Positions 53,837 through 62,612 of a DNA stretch of 64,000 nucleotides are shown in pieces. The notes below the pieces were generated by a model, which saw nothing but the letters and a program-made list of their open reading frames with translations, did not search any database and was not told where the DNA came from. Source of the stretch: JBPYCR01 sp051846915 (GTDB taxonomy: Bacteria; Bacillota; Bacilli; Bacillales; Amphibacillaceae); NCBI RefSeq assembly GCF_051846915.1, contig NZ_JBPYCR010000014.1, positions 1 to 64,000 of the forward strand, given 5' to 3'. Position 1 is the first letter of the stretch, and every line of letters begins with the position of its first letter. The position numbers and the translations under genes are program-made.

Positions 53837-54078
53837 AGTAAAAGAGTAGAGTATAATTTCAGCATATAAAAATCGTTTAAAAAGCCCGATAAAAATTACG
53901 TTGATCTGGCGTGCTTATATCCTTCTTATTAGAACAAGCACTATAATTAAAAGTCTTCGTCTGTCTGTCTGCTGCTAGCAGCCAGTATATCCAGACGGCT
54001 ATTTCATCTGTTCTTTTCAGCAAAGTTTCAGCAGTTTCATAACGACTGCGCTACAAAATAGTAAGGTGGGGAATACAT

Positions 54079-55863
54079 ATGAAGAAAAAGAAAAAAAAGT
54101 TCAATTCTAAAAACTACAAACAGAATACCGGAAAAGCAGGAAATCGTAAGTCAAAATTCCGATTGTTTAATTGGAAAAACATTACGATTGGCCGGAAATA
54201 CTTACTATCCTTTCTTATCACAGCCTTTTTGTTCTTAGCAGCCGGAGTTGTAGTATTTTTTCAATTGTCTGTGGCTGAAGAGGATATTGCTTTTATCGAC
54301 GAAAAAAGCACACAAACAATTGATATGGCACAAGTAGCGCTTCTTATTCAAACAAAAGATGCAGAGGTTGCCAACTTTTTACTTACAGAAGATAAGCAGC
54401 ATATCGAACGTTTTAAAGGAAGCAGCGCCGAACTTAGTGATTTACTAATCAAGCTTAAACCTATTTTTACTGACAGCAGAAATAAAACACTTTTCTCACG
54501 AATCACAGATAACAATGAAGAAATAAACAATATCTTTTTAAATAAAATTGTGCACTCGATTAACGAAGAAGACAATTCAGAGCTTCTGCTTAGCCAAATA
54601 AAAATTAGCGCATTGAAAACAACGAGTGTATCAGTAGTAAATGAATTAATTGATGTGGTAAATCAAGAGCAAGGCACATCCGTCGAAAGTGCAAATTCAA
54701 GCATTGACAATAGTGTTATTGTTTTAGTAATTGCTAATGCGAGTGCCATTATTTTAGGAATTATCGTGATGCTGCTTATTAGTAGAGGCGTATCCTCCAA
54801 TTTAAAAAAAGTCGTTCACGTAACTACGGAAGTAGCAGATGGAAATTTATCGGTCCCATCCATGAACTACGAAGGGAAAGACGAAATCGGACAACTTGCC
54901 CAAGCCGTAAACCATATGAAAAACAATATCCGCAACATTTTGCTGAAAGTAACAGACGCTTCGGAATCTGTTTCGTCAAGAAGTGAAGGATTAAATCAAT
55001 CAGCAAACGAGGTTAAGGAAGGCAGTGAACAAATTGCGACAACAATGGAAGAACTGTCTTCAGGCTCGGAAACACAGGCGAACAGTGCGTCTGAACTGTC
55101 GGAAAAAATGAGTGACTTTGTACAAAGTGTTATTGCTTCTGAAAAAAATGGACAAGAAGTCGCCATGACATCAGATAATGTTCTGCAATTAACAACAGAA
55201 GGAACGGATTTAATGAAAGAATCGGTGAATCAAATGAATCGTATTGATTCGATTGTTTCAGATGCAGTAAACAAAGTTCAAGGACTTGATAAACAATCAG
55301 CTGAGATTTCCAATCTCGTCTCTGTTATTAAAGATATTGCCGACCAGACAAACTTGCTATCGTTAAACGCGGCCATTGAGGCAGCTAGAGCTGGTGAACA
55401 TGGTCAAGGGTTCGCTGTTGTAGCGCATGAAGTAAAAAAGCTTGCAGAACAAGTCGCTTCCTCCGTTTCTGAAATTACTGGAATCGTCACCAATATTCAG
55501 ACGGAAACGAACCATGTTGTTGATTCTTTGAGTAAAGGATATAAAGAAGTAAAAGAAGGGACAAACCAAATTGAAAAAACCGGACATAGCTTCGAAACAA
55601 TTAATAACTCCATCTCAGAAATGGCAACTAAAATTGGAATCATTTCAACTAATTTAAAGGATATTTCCGAAAATAGTAATGAAATGAATGGGCTTATTGA
55701 AGAGATTGCTTCTGTTTCCGAAGAAGCTGCTGCCGGAGTGGAACAATCTGCTGCTTCGTCTCAGCAAACATCCAGTTCTATGGATGAAGTATCAAATAGC
55801 GCAAATGAATTGGCAAAACTAGCAGAACAATTAAATCAAGAAATTCGCGTATTTCGATTATAA
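54079..55863 (+). CDS. Methyl-accepting chemotaxis protein (second of a tandem pair)
   Basis: 594 residues, starting MKKKKKK with a 30-residue basic tail before TM1 (about 42-64). Sensor domain, TM2 (about 212-235), HAMP and signalling domain as in the upstream receptor; the C-terminal half is nearly the same sequence (KDIADQTNLLSLNAAIEAARAG in part; VSEEAAAGVEQSAAS). The sensor domain is more diverged, which fits duplication followed by change of ligand specificity. AGGTGGGG precedes the ATG. Confidence 0.92.
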   Translation: MKKKKKKFNSKNYKQNTGKAGNRKSKFRLFNWKNITIGRKYLLSFLITAFLFLAAGVVVFFQLSVAEEDIAFIDEKSTQTIDMAQVALLIQTKDAEVANFLLTEDKQHIERFKGSSAELSDLLIKLKPIFTDSRNKTLFSRITDNNEEINNIFLNKIVHSINEEDNSELLLSQIKISALKTTSVSVVNELIDVVNQEQGTSVESANSSIDNSVIVLVIANASAIILGIIVMLLISRGVSSNLKKVVHVTTEVADGNLSVPSMNYEGKDEIGQLAQAVNHMKNNIRNILLKVTDASESVSSRSEGLNQSANEVKEGSEQIATTMEELSSGSETQANSASELSEKMSDFVQSVIASEKNGQEVAMTSDNVLQLTTEGTDLMKESVNQMNRIDSIVSDAVNKVQGLDKQSAEISNLVSVIKDIADQTNLLSLNAAIEAARAGEHGQGFAVVAHEVKKLAEQVASSVSEITGIVTNIQTETNHVVDSLSKGYKEVKEGTNQIEKTGHSFETINNSISEMATKIGIISTNLKDISENSNEMNGLIEEIASVSEEAAAGVEQSAASSQQTSSSMDEVSNSANELAKLAEQLNQEIRVFRL

Positions 55864-55879
55864 AGTTGTTAGCACGGAA

Positions 55880-56236
55880 GCAAGCTGGGACAAGTACATT
55901 ATATTAAAAGAGAAATCCGAACGATGATTCAAAATTCTTCAATAAGAAGAATTTATATCAGTTCGGATTTTTCCTTTTGGTAGATTTTCTAAACTGCTTT
56001 CACAAATTTTATATCTAATTGTCCATAAACTGCGACGTAATTTCAGTTGATTTCCACTTCAGGCGGAAAGCGAAATATATTTTCGGAGCGGTAGGAAATC
56101 ACTATTCAAATTTACGTCACAGTTTACATCATTTACGTATAGAGATCCAACCTTTGGTAAAGTAACTTTTATTATTTACTTTTCTATAATCGTTCGTCTT
56201 TAGCGTGGAACGATTTAGGTTTGTCCCAGCTTTTTC
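55880..56236. repeat. Nested inverted-repeat element after the chemoreceptors
   Basis: AAGCTGGGACAA (55882-55893) pairs exactly with TTGTCCCAGCTT (56222-56233), with weaker matches continuing inward (CGAACGAT / ATCGTTCG). Inside lie a terminator hairpin at 55913-55974 and a second imperfect palindrome at about 56024-56142 with GACGTAA...GATTTCC and GGAAATC...TTACGTC. Without genes; MITE-like repeats nested or stacked. Confidence 0.6.
55913..55974 (+). terminator. Terminator of the second chemoreceptor gene
   Basis: AAATCCGAAC and GTTCGGATTT close a stem that contains a smaller AAATTCTTC/GAAGAATTT hairpin, followed by TTTCCTTTT. Confidence 0.7.
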
Positions 56237-56241
56237 TCCTG

Positions 56242-56826
56242 TTAATCTTTATCCTTTTCCTGATAGAGGAAGCAGTCCTTCGTATGATCATTTACCATAC
56301 CAATTGCTTGCATAAAAGAATAGCAAATAATGGGCCCAACAAATTTAAATCCTTTCTTTTTAAGGTCTTTACTTATTTGTTCCGATAGTTTTGTGGAAGC
56401 AGGCACTTGACTGAAAGTTTCCCAATGATTAATGATCGGTTCTCCATCAACAAATGCCCAAATGTATTCTGAAAAGCTACCATACTCTTGTTGAATGCCC
56501 AAAAATGCTTTTGCATTCGTAATAACGGACAAAATTTTTTGCTTATTCCGGATAATTTCTTCGTTTTCCAATAGTTGCTCCACTTTTTCCGCTGGGTAAT
56601 TACTGACTACTTCTGGATCAAATTGATCGAATGCATTACGGTATGCTTCCCTGCGCTTTAATATCGTAATCCAACTCAAACCAGCTTGAGCACCTTCCAA
56701 GGAAAGCATTTCAAACAAATAACAATCGTTAAAAGATAATGAAGACACGATTCCCCATTCCTCATCATGATATTGTATATAAATGGTATCATCGGTTACC
56801 CATGCACATCTGTTTTTTAAAGCCAT
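56242..56826 (-). CDS. tag: DNA-3-methyladenine glycosylase I
   Basis: Removes 3-methyladenine from DNA. 194 residues with CAW at the N-terminus, YHDEEWG, GLSWITILKRREAYRNAF and the C-terminal HTKDCF. The Cys and His pairs at both ends are the zinc snap of Tag. It follows the sulfurtransferase gene by 3 bp on the same strand, so the two are cotranscribed. Confidence 0.93.
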   Translation of the reverse strand: MALKNRCAWVTDDTIYIQYHDEEWGIVSSLSFNDCYLFEMLSLEGAQAGLSWITILKRREAYRNAFDQFDPEVVSNYPAEKVEQLLENEEIIRNKQKILSVITNAKAFLGIQQEYGSFSEYIWAFVDGEPIINHWETFSQVPASTKLSEQISKDLKKKGFKFVGPIICYSFMQAIGMVNDHTKDCFLYQEKDKD

Positions 56827-56829
56827 CTT

Positions 56830-57672
56830 CTATTCTTCTTTCGTTTCTAAATCGTTTTCATCATAGGATATCCAATCACTGAAACTTCCCGGATATAATT
56901 TTACATTGGTATACCCGGCCATTTTCAAACCAAGAATATTCGGACACGCGGAAATGCCGGAGCCGCACGAGACAATGATTTCTTCGTCTTTTGGCAAGTC
57001 GGAGAAGTAGTCCTCCAGCTGCTCTTTACTTTTCCAATTTCCCTCGGAATGTAAAACATTCTTCCAAAAGTAATTTTTTGCACCGGGAATGTGGCCAGCT
57101 TTTGTGTACAACGGTTCTGTTCTTCCTGCATATCGATCTGCGGAGCGGGAATCAAGTAAAATAGCACTTTTTTCTCTCATTTTCTCGCGCACATCTTCCA
57201 TATGAACAGCGGACTCTTTACGGACGTTTGGGTGAAAAACTTTTTGGGTACGTTCTGGAAGAACATCGGTCACTTCATTTCCTGCTGCAAGCCAACTTTT
57301 CCATCCGCCTTCCAAAACATAAACATCTTCATGTCCCATATAATGGAGGATCCACCAAGCACGAGCAGCAAACATATCACTACCGCCATCATAAATAACA
57401 ATTGTAGTATTTTTATCTATGCCGATCGAACCTAACTTTTCAGCCAAGGTATCCATATTCGGCAACGGATGATTTCCACCATGCTTTTCAACTTTTCCGG
57501 ATAAATCGGTATCGATATCAAGGAAAAAAGCTTCTGGAATATGGCTTTTTAAATACGCTTGTCTTCCTGCCTCAGGATCGCCCATATTAAAGCGAACATC
57601 AAGTACAGCGATGTCTGCTTTTTCTTCGTTCAATTTATCTTTCAGCCAGCTTTCCGTCACGATATAACTCAT
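56830..57672 (-). CDS. Two-domain sulfurtransferase (rhodanese), mercaptopyruvate type
   Basis: 280 residues. An inactive N-terminal and an active C-terminal rhodanese domain; the active loop CGSGISA is of the CGSG[IVT]xA form found in 3-mercaptopyruvate sulfurtransferases. RNYFW-like and SRSADRYAGRTEP motifs fit. Substrate choice between mercaptopyruvate and thiosulfate is inference. Monocistronic promoter unknown; tag follows. Confidence 0.87.
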   Translation of the reverse strand: MSYIVTESWLKDKLNEEKADIAVLDVRFNMGDPEAGRQAYLKSHIPEAFFLDIDTDLSGKVEKHGGNHPLPNMDTLAEKLGSIGIDKNTTIVIYDGGSDMFAARAWWILHYMGHEDVYVLEGGWKSWLAAGNEVTDVLPERTQKVFHPNVRKESAVHMEDVREKMREKSAILLDSRSADRYAGRTEPLYTKAGHIPGAKNYFWKNVLHSEGNWKSKEQLEDYFSDLPKDEEIIVSCGSGISACPNILGLKMAGYTNVKLYPGSFSDWISYDENDLETKEE

Positions 57673-57845
57673 TTTTTTCCCTCCTAATAATTACAACACT
57701 ACGTTTATTTTAACTGAAACCTTTATGGAATAACAAATTTCCTTATACGAGAAAGATACGGGTAATTTTTCATGTTGCTTTTCATCCACTGGTTTGAGAA
57801 AATTATTTATGGCCCACTGGCAAACACAATGGAGGAACTATTAAA

Positions 57846-58883
57846 ATGATTAAAAAAATAACAGCCTGGATGCTGCTGATCTTTCTCTTTTTTATTATTA
57901 CAGCATGCAGTTGGAATGAGAATAACAACCTATCACCGGTAAATGAAAACGATTCTAACGAAACAAACAATGCCAATTCTGAACCCGTTTCCAAGCCATC
58001 TGAAGATATTTCTTACAAATTTCCCGGAGTTTTCTTGCAAAAAGGAGATGAAGGTGAGGATGTTAAGCAATTACAAAAAGGGCTTAATGCTATCGGTTAT
58101 TCAATAAATAAAACAGCTATTTTTGACAAAATGACAATATGGGCATTGACCGATTTTCAATGGCAACGGAAAGGGCTTAACGTAACAGGCATCTATGATG
58201 AAACAACAAAAAACAACCTGGATGCATTTTTTCAAAGTGACAAGTCCATTGAACCCGGTTTCAAACTTCCACCACCGAAACACCCCGAGAAATGGATGCC
58301 AGTCATTGAAAACCCGTATGAAGTATTGGCTTTGATTAATAAAACGCACGCACTGCCAAGCGACTATCTCCCACACGATTTGGTTATTCCTAATGTGCGT
58401 TTTCCTTTTACGGAAGATTTACCGAAAAAACAGATGCGTAAAGTAGCGGCTGAAGCTTTGGAAGACATGTTTAATGCAGCCGACGAAGCTGGGCTCGATT
58501 TATTCGCCCAATCTGGTTATCGTTCGTATCAAAGGCAGGATGCAATATTTGCTTCCAATGTAAAACAACACGGCGAGGAAGCGGCCAATAATTTTAGTGC
58601 AAGGCCTGGCGAGAGCGAACATCAAAGTGGTCTAACAATGGATGTCACGTCCCCAGATGTCGATTTTAAGCTTGTGATTGAATTTGGAAATACAAAAGAA
58701 GGAGAATGGATTAAGCAACACGCTCATGAATTTGGGTTCATTATCCGTTATCCAGAAGGAAAAGAAGAAATTACTCAATACCAATATGAGCCGTGGCATT
58801 TACGATTTGTCGGAAAAAAGGCAGCTAAAGAAATTATGGAGAAGCAAGTAACATTGGAAGAATATTTAGATGTGGTGAATTAG
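57846..58883 (+). CDS. Lipoprotein VanY-type D-Ala-D-Ala carboxypeptidase with peptidoglycan-binding domain
   Basis: 345 residues. Lipobox ITAC near residue 21, a polar linker, a PG_binding_1 domain (about 60-125; LQKGDEGEDVKQLQKGLNAIGY) and an M15B peptidase domain (about 190-340) with SEHQSGLTMDV and EPWHLRFVG carrying the zinc ligands His, Asp and His. It trims peptide stems of the cell wall at the membrane surface. GGAGG precedes the ATG. Confidence 0.9.
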   Translation: MIKKITAWMLLIFLFFIITACSWNENNNLSPVNENDSNETNNANSEPVSKPSEDISYKFPGVFLQKGDEGEDVKQLQKGLNAIGYSINKTAIFDKMTIWALTDFQWQRKGLNVTGIYDETTKNNLDAFFQSDKSIEPGFKLPPPKHPEKWMPVIENPYEVLALINKTHALPSDYLPHDLVIPNVRFPFTEDLPKKQMRKVAAEALEDMFNAADEAGLDLFAQSGYRSYQRQDAIFASNVKQHGEEAANNFSARPGESEHQSGLTMDVTSPDVDFKLVIEFGNTKEGEWIKQHAHEFGFIIRYPEGKEEITQYQYEPWHLRFVGKKAAKEIMEKQVTLEEYLDVVN

Positions 58884-58951
58884 CTTGTATGGAATAAACT
58901 TTGGTATTAAGAACTGCAAAGCCTGAAAGATAAGTATCAACTAAAAAATAT

Positions 58952-58973
58952 GGGGGTGAAGTCCCAACCCCCT
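58952..58973. terminator. Short GC hairpin between VanY and DUF2269 genes
   Basis: GGGGGT and ACCCCC flank a short loop between convergent genes; no T run is present on the plus side. Confidence 0.4.
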
Positions 58974-59047
58974 ATCTTGAGTTCATTATATAACAATTGA
59001 ATAATACTCAGTTAAATGCGTCAAAACTAAAAATAGGTGAAAATAAA

Positions 59048-59500
59048 CTAAAAAGGTTTTAAAACCATTAATACAATAACGATAAACAAAAGAATATTCG
59101 TCAATCGTTCATAAAAAAATAAGCCTTTCGATAGTTCATCATATTCGGGAGGAATTTCCTCTGTATTGGCTTCAGCCAGTAACTTTTTAATCGGTTTCGA
59201 ACGCGGCGCTAATAATACTGGCCCCGCACCCAATACGATTAAAAATAAAAAAATACTTACAATATACCAACCTTTTTCAAAAAGATACGGATGCAGGAAC
59301 CCCATCCATAAACCGGTTACGAGCAACAAAATCCCACCGATCATTACAAATCGATGAAGACGGTGGCGAATATAGTAGGCATGCCTCAATTCCGTCATTG
59401 TGTTTGCCTTTTTGACCACAAATGTCAAAATAAAACCGGGTCCTACGCCTATAATGGCTGATATAACATGAACTAGCACGAGAAAATAGTAAAAAGACAT
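59048..59500 (-). CDS. DUF2269-family membrane protein
   Basis: 150 residues with four membrane helices. The N-terminal helix carries LVHVISAIIGVGPGFILTFVV and later HRFVMIGGILLLVTGLWMGFLHP; both are the heme-protein-like pattern of DUF2269 proteins, function unknown. ATG 59500 follows GGAGGAAGG; the 27 codons before it are not used. Confidence 0.75.
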   Translation of the reverse strand: MSFYYFLVLVHVISAIIGVGPGFILTFVVKKANTMTELRHAYYIRHRLHRFVMIGGILLLVTGLWMGFLHPYLFEKGWYIVSIFLFLIVLGAGPVLLAPRSKPIKKLLAEANTEEIPPEYDELSKGLFFYERLTNILLFIVIVLMVLKPF

Positions 59501-59629
59501 TCGCCTTCCTCCAAGCCGCACGACATATACCACAAATGAGAAACGATGCACTATACATATAGCGTACCATAAGATGCACACCTGTAATCATCATTAATTT
59601 ACAATATAATGACAATGATCACGCTAAAA

Positions 59630-60496
59630 TCAGTCCCCTACATAATATTCAAGTATGCGATCCACCTGCTGTCCATATACTTCTCCAAAAAGATTTAGAT
59701 GCACGAGCAAGTAAAACAATTGATATAAAGGTTTTAATTCAGCATAGTTGTTATGTAATGGAAAAGCAGCATTGTACGAATCGTAAAACCGTTGAGAGAA
59801 CCCGCCAAATAGTTCTGTGAAAGCAATCTCAAAATGTCGATCACCATAAAGTATAGACGGATCAATCAAGTATGGTATTCCACCTGCACCTATCATCCAA
59901 TTACCACCCCACAAATCCCCATGTAGCATTGACGCCGGGACATTAGAAGGGATCCACTTGTCCAAGTGATTTAGCAGTTTCTCTAGTTGACGTCGGCGAT
60001 TCCCTTGTATTTTATTTTTACTAACGCCAAGTACCATTTGCTTAAATAAACGTTGATCCCTATAATAAGATAGCCAATTCGAAAATTCGCCATTCGGTTG
60101 ATGCAACAGCCCAATATACGTATCCTCTGGAAACCCGTGGTATGTACTTTGCACTTGGTGCATTGCGGCCAATTTCTCACCAAGGATTACTTCCGTATTT
60201 TTCGACTTGCTCCCTTCCGCCCATTCCATCAAAAGGTAGGATTCAGCCTTTCTATCTGAATAAGCATACACATCTGGAACACATATGCTGTCTGTTTTGC
60301 GGATCAATTCCAATCCATTTGCTTCCTGTTTGAAAAAGTTATTTGGAGGAAACGGATGATGCTTTAAAAAATAGTTAGATTTTGCAGTCTCAATGTAATA
60401 GCTATTATTAATTGAGCCTCCTGAAACTTGTTTGATTTCTCGAAGTTCCGTATGGTCATTTATCGTGTGCAGTGCGGAAAATATAACCCTTTTCAT
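59630..60496 (-). CDS. Fructosamine kinase family protein
   Basis: 288 residues with an aminoglycoside-phosphotransferase-like fold: YFLKHHPF (ATP lysine), LLMEWAEG (hinge), LHGDLWGGNW (catalytic Asp) and YLIDPSILYGDRHFEIAF (metal-binding). Members repair glycated proteins by phosphorylating fructosamines or ribulosamines; substrate here unknown. AAAGGGTGG precedes the ATG. Confidence 0.87.
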   Translation of the reverse strand: MKRVIFSALHTINDHTELREIKQVSGGSINNSYYIETAKSNYFLKHHPFPPNNFFKQEANGLELIRKTDSICVPDVYAYSDRKAESYLLMEWAEGSKSKNTEVILGEKLAAMHQVQSTYHGFPEDTYIGLLHQPNGEFSNWLSYYRDQRLFKQMVLGVSKNKIQGNRRRQLEKLLNHLDKWIPSNVPASMLHGDLWGGNWMIGAGGIPYLIDPSILYGDRHFEIAFTELFGGFSQRFYDSYNAAFPLHNNYAELKPLYQLFYLLVHLNLFGEVYGQQVDRILEYYVGD

Positions 60497-60587
60497 TTAA
60501 ACCACCCTTTTATAAGCGTTTTACCTATCGTCCGGTTAAATTGCCCTCGTTTATTTATCTTCATATAATTGAGTCTAAAATTTAAAA

Positions 60588-60624
60588 GAAGGTTCAGAGG
60601 GAACTCTCGTCTCCCCTGAACCTG
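60588..60624 (-). terminator. Terminator of the deaminase gene
   Basis: Minus strand: AGGTTCAGGGGA and TCCCTCTGAACCT form the stem, followed by TCTTTTAAATTTT. It lies 55 bp after the stop codon. Confidence 0.75.
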
Positions 60625-60678
60625 TCAATAATAGAAAAGAAGGAACCCTCACCTAGCATGTGATATATAATCCACCAT

Positions 60679-61131
60679 CTACTTTCGTTCCTGATATAGT
60701 TTCATCGGGTCTTCCTGTCCTGCCTTAAGAGGCATATGCTCCATTTTCAACAGTCTTTCCTCTCTCGGCTTCGCTAAATCGGCATAAATTATTTTGGAAG
60801 CGCCTAACCCAGCTTCAGCAGTATCATCAATTGAGGCACAGAAATAAGCATGCTCAATACCAGACATATACATCATCGTTAAACACATAGGACACGGCTC
60901 ACCGCTAGCATACATGATGTAACCTGATAAATCGTGTGTTTGCAATTTTTCTTGTGCTTTTCTAATAGCTACCATTTCCGCGTGGCCACTAACATCAAAC
61001 TTTTTATGAAGTTCATTTACACCTTCCGCAACAATTTCGCCATCTTTGACCAATACCGCTCCGAACGGTTCACCGCCCTCACGTACATTATTAGCTGAAA
61101 TTTCTACTGCCCTGCGCATAAATTGATCCAT
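60679..61131 (-). CDS. Nucleoside/guanine deaminase-like protein
   Basis: 150-residue cytidine-deaminase-fold enzyme. The zinc site is HAEMVAIRKA plus PCPMC. EPFGAVLVKDG and the overall length put it with guanine deaminases of the GuaD type or related nucleoside deaminases; exact substrate unknown. Start from a GGAGGCGAT site. Monocistronic. Confidence 0.82.
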   Translation of the reverse strand: MDQFMRRAVEISANNVREGGEPFGAVLVKDGEIVAEGVNELHKKFDVSGHAEMVAIRKAQEKLQTHDLSGYIMYASGEPCPMCLTMMYMSGIEHAYFCASIDDTAEAGLGASKIIYADLAKPREERLLKMEHMPLKAGQEDPMKLYQERK

Positions 61132-61263
61132 GTAATCGCCTCCAAAAGTGTGATATTATCTTAGCGTTAATGATAATACAGTTTAACTCTAATTTCCAAC
61201 CACCCGAGACGTTATGATTTCCTTTTCGACCGCTACAGCTAATTTTTCCTGACTTTCACAGTA

Positions 61264-62280
61264 TCATTCATAGACAATTTTCATATCACCGGGTTTAATC
61301 CAGCCTTTTCTTCTGAACCATACAGCAATAATTAAACTAATGATGGCTGGAGCGATCATATGTAAAATAACTACTGACCAAAAGACACCCATTGAAAAAC
61401 CCATCGACTCGAATGCCATTATTTGACCTACAAATCCGCTTGTACCCATACCTGCTCCGGCTGTATTGTTCGTCATTCCGAGCCATGCAGTTCCTATTGG
61501 TGCCAATATAATACCGGCTATTGTTGGCGGTATGATAATAATTGGTTTTCTTAGCACATTGGAAACTTGTAGCATGGACGTTCCAATTCCTTGTGCAAGA
61601 AATCCACCAATCCCATTATCTTTATAGCTTGCCACAGCAAACCCAACCATTTGTGCCGAACATCCTATAGCAGCCGCTCCGGCAGCAAGTCCATCAAGAG
61701 AAAGCATAATCGCAATAGCTACACTGGAAATCGGTGCAGTCAATGCCCATCCCATTAATACAGCAACAATTATTCCCATAATAAATGGTTGTTGAGTCGT
61801 GGACCAATTAATAACTTCTCCAAACCAAATCATGAACGTATTAATCGGTGGGCCAATAAACTTCCCTGTTGCAAACCCAGCCAATATCGTCACAAAAGGG
61901 GTAATAATGATGTCCACCCTTGTCAATTGATAAACAATCTTTCCAATCTCTGTAGCAAATAAAGCAGCAACATAGCTTCCTGCCGGTCCTCCCAGTTCTG
62001 CACCAAAAGCTCCCGCAAATAAAGCGGAAAATAAAACCAATGGCGGAGCTTTCAGCCCATATGCAATCGCTACTGCTATCGCTCCCCCCATTACCTTCGT
62101 GTCCATGGCGAATTCGCCCATTTCTACAAAAAAGGGAATCCCGAGCTGTTCACCGGCCGTCTTAATAATAAGTCCGATAATTAAAGATGAAAATAGACCA
62201 AGTGCCATATAACTTAGTGCGGTAATAACATACTCCTTTGCAGATAGGCTAACTCCCTTTTTACGTAAAAATTCCCTCAT
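61264..62280 (-). CDS. PTS transporter subunit IIC (single-protein membrane family)
   Basis: 338 residues with about nine or ten membrane helices. The central GxxxG-rich and GPAGSYVAALFATEIGKIVY and FIGPPIN regions fit the PTS_EIIC_2-type transporters. No EIIA or EIIB domain is fused or adjacent, so the sugar is unknown. ATG 62280 follows GGGGGATTTTGGAA; the ORF upstream overlaps the ribosome site. Two CRP/Fnr-type palindromes lie upstream. Confidence 0.8.
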   Translation of the reverse strand: MREFLRKKGVSLSAKEYVITALSYMALGLFSSLIIGLIIKTAGEQLGIPFFVEMGEFAMDTKVMGGAIAVAIAYGLKAPPLVLFSALFAGAFGAELGGPAGSYVAALFATEIGKIVYQLTRVDIIITPFVTILAGFATGKFIGPPINTFMIWFGEVINWSTTQQPFIMGIIVAVLMGWALTAPISSVAIAIMLSLDGLAAGAAAIGCSAQMVGFAVASYKDNGIGGFLAQGIGTSMLQVSNVLRKPIIIIPPTIAGIILAPIGTAWLGMTNNTAGAGMGTSGFVGQIMAFESMGFSMGVFWSVVILHMIAPAIISLIIAVWFRRKGWIKPGDMKIVYE

Positions 62281-62301
62281 TTCCAAAATCCCCCTCAACT
62301 T

Positions 62302-62323
62302 TTATGTGAAATTATTCACATAA
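62302..62323. promoter_or_regulatory. CRP/Fnr-type palindrome near the PTS gene start
   Basis: TTATGTGAA and TTCACATAA form a perfect palindrome with a 4-nt spacer; the core TGTGA-N6-TCACA is the CRP/Fnr form. Confidence 0.6.
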
Positions 62324-62388
62324 CTAATAGTTTGATATTACATATCTTTCTCTTTCTTGGAATAAAAGATTATTCTTGTTTTCTATTA

Positions 62389-62409
62389 TTACGTGATTTT
62401 ATTCACAAA
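62389..62409. promoter_or_regulatory. Second CRP/Fnr-type box upstream of the PTS gene
   Basis: The minus strand reads TTTGTGAATAAAATCACGTAA, one base off TGTGA-N6-TCACA, 66 bp upstream of the first copy. A TTCCAA-N16-TAATAT promoter is possible between them. Confidence 0.5.
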
Positions 62410-62612
62410 TGCAAGTCTTTTTTTTAAATTCTTTATTTAATTACTCTGGAAACGTGCTTGTTCTTTATTACTCAAACCGTAAAAAAATAGTTTTAAGTAT
62501 AGTTTAACGCAAGAGTCTTATCTACTATCATTCATTTTCTTATATGAAGCATAGTAAGAAAATGCTCTAGTCTGTCCAACAGCTTTAAAAAACATTGATC
62601 ATTAAGTTAAAG

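Noticed and set aside
56000..56150. Transposase remnant
   Set aside because: No frame longer than a few dozen codons; only inverted repeats are present.
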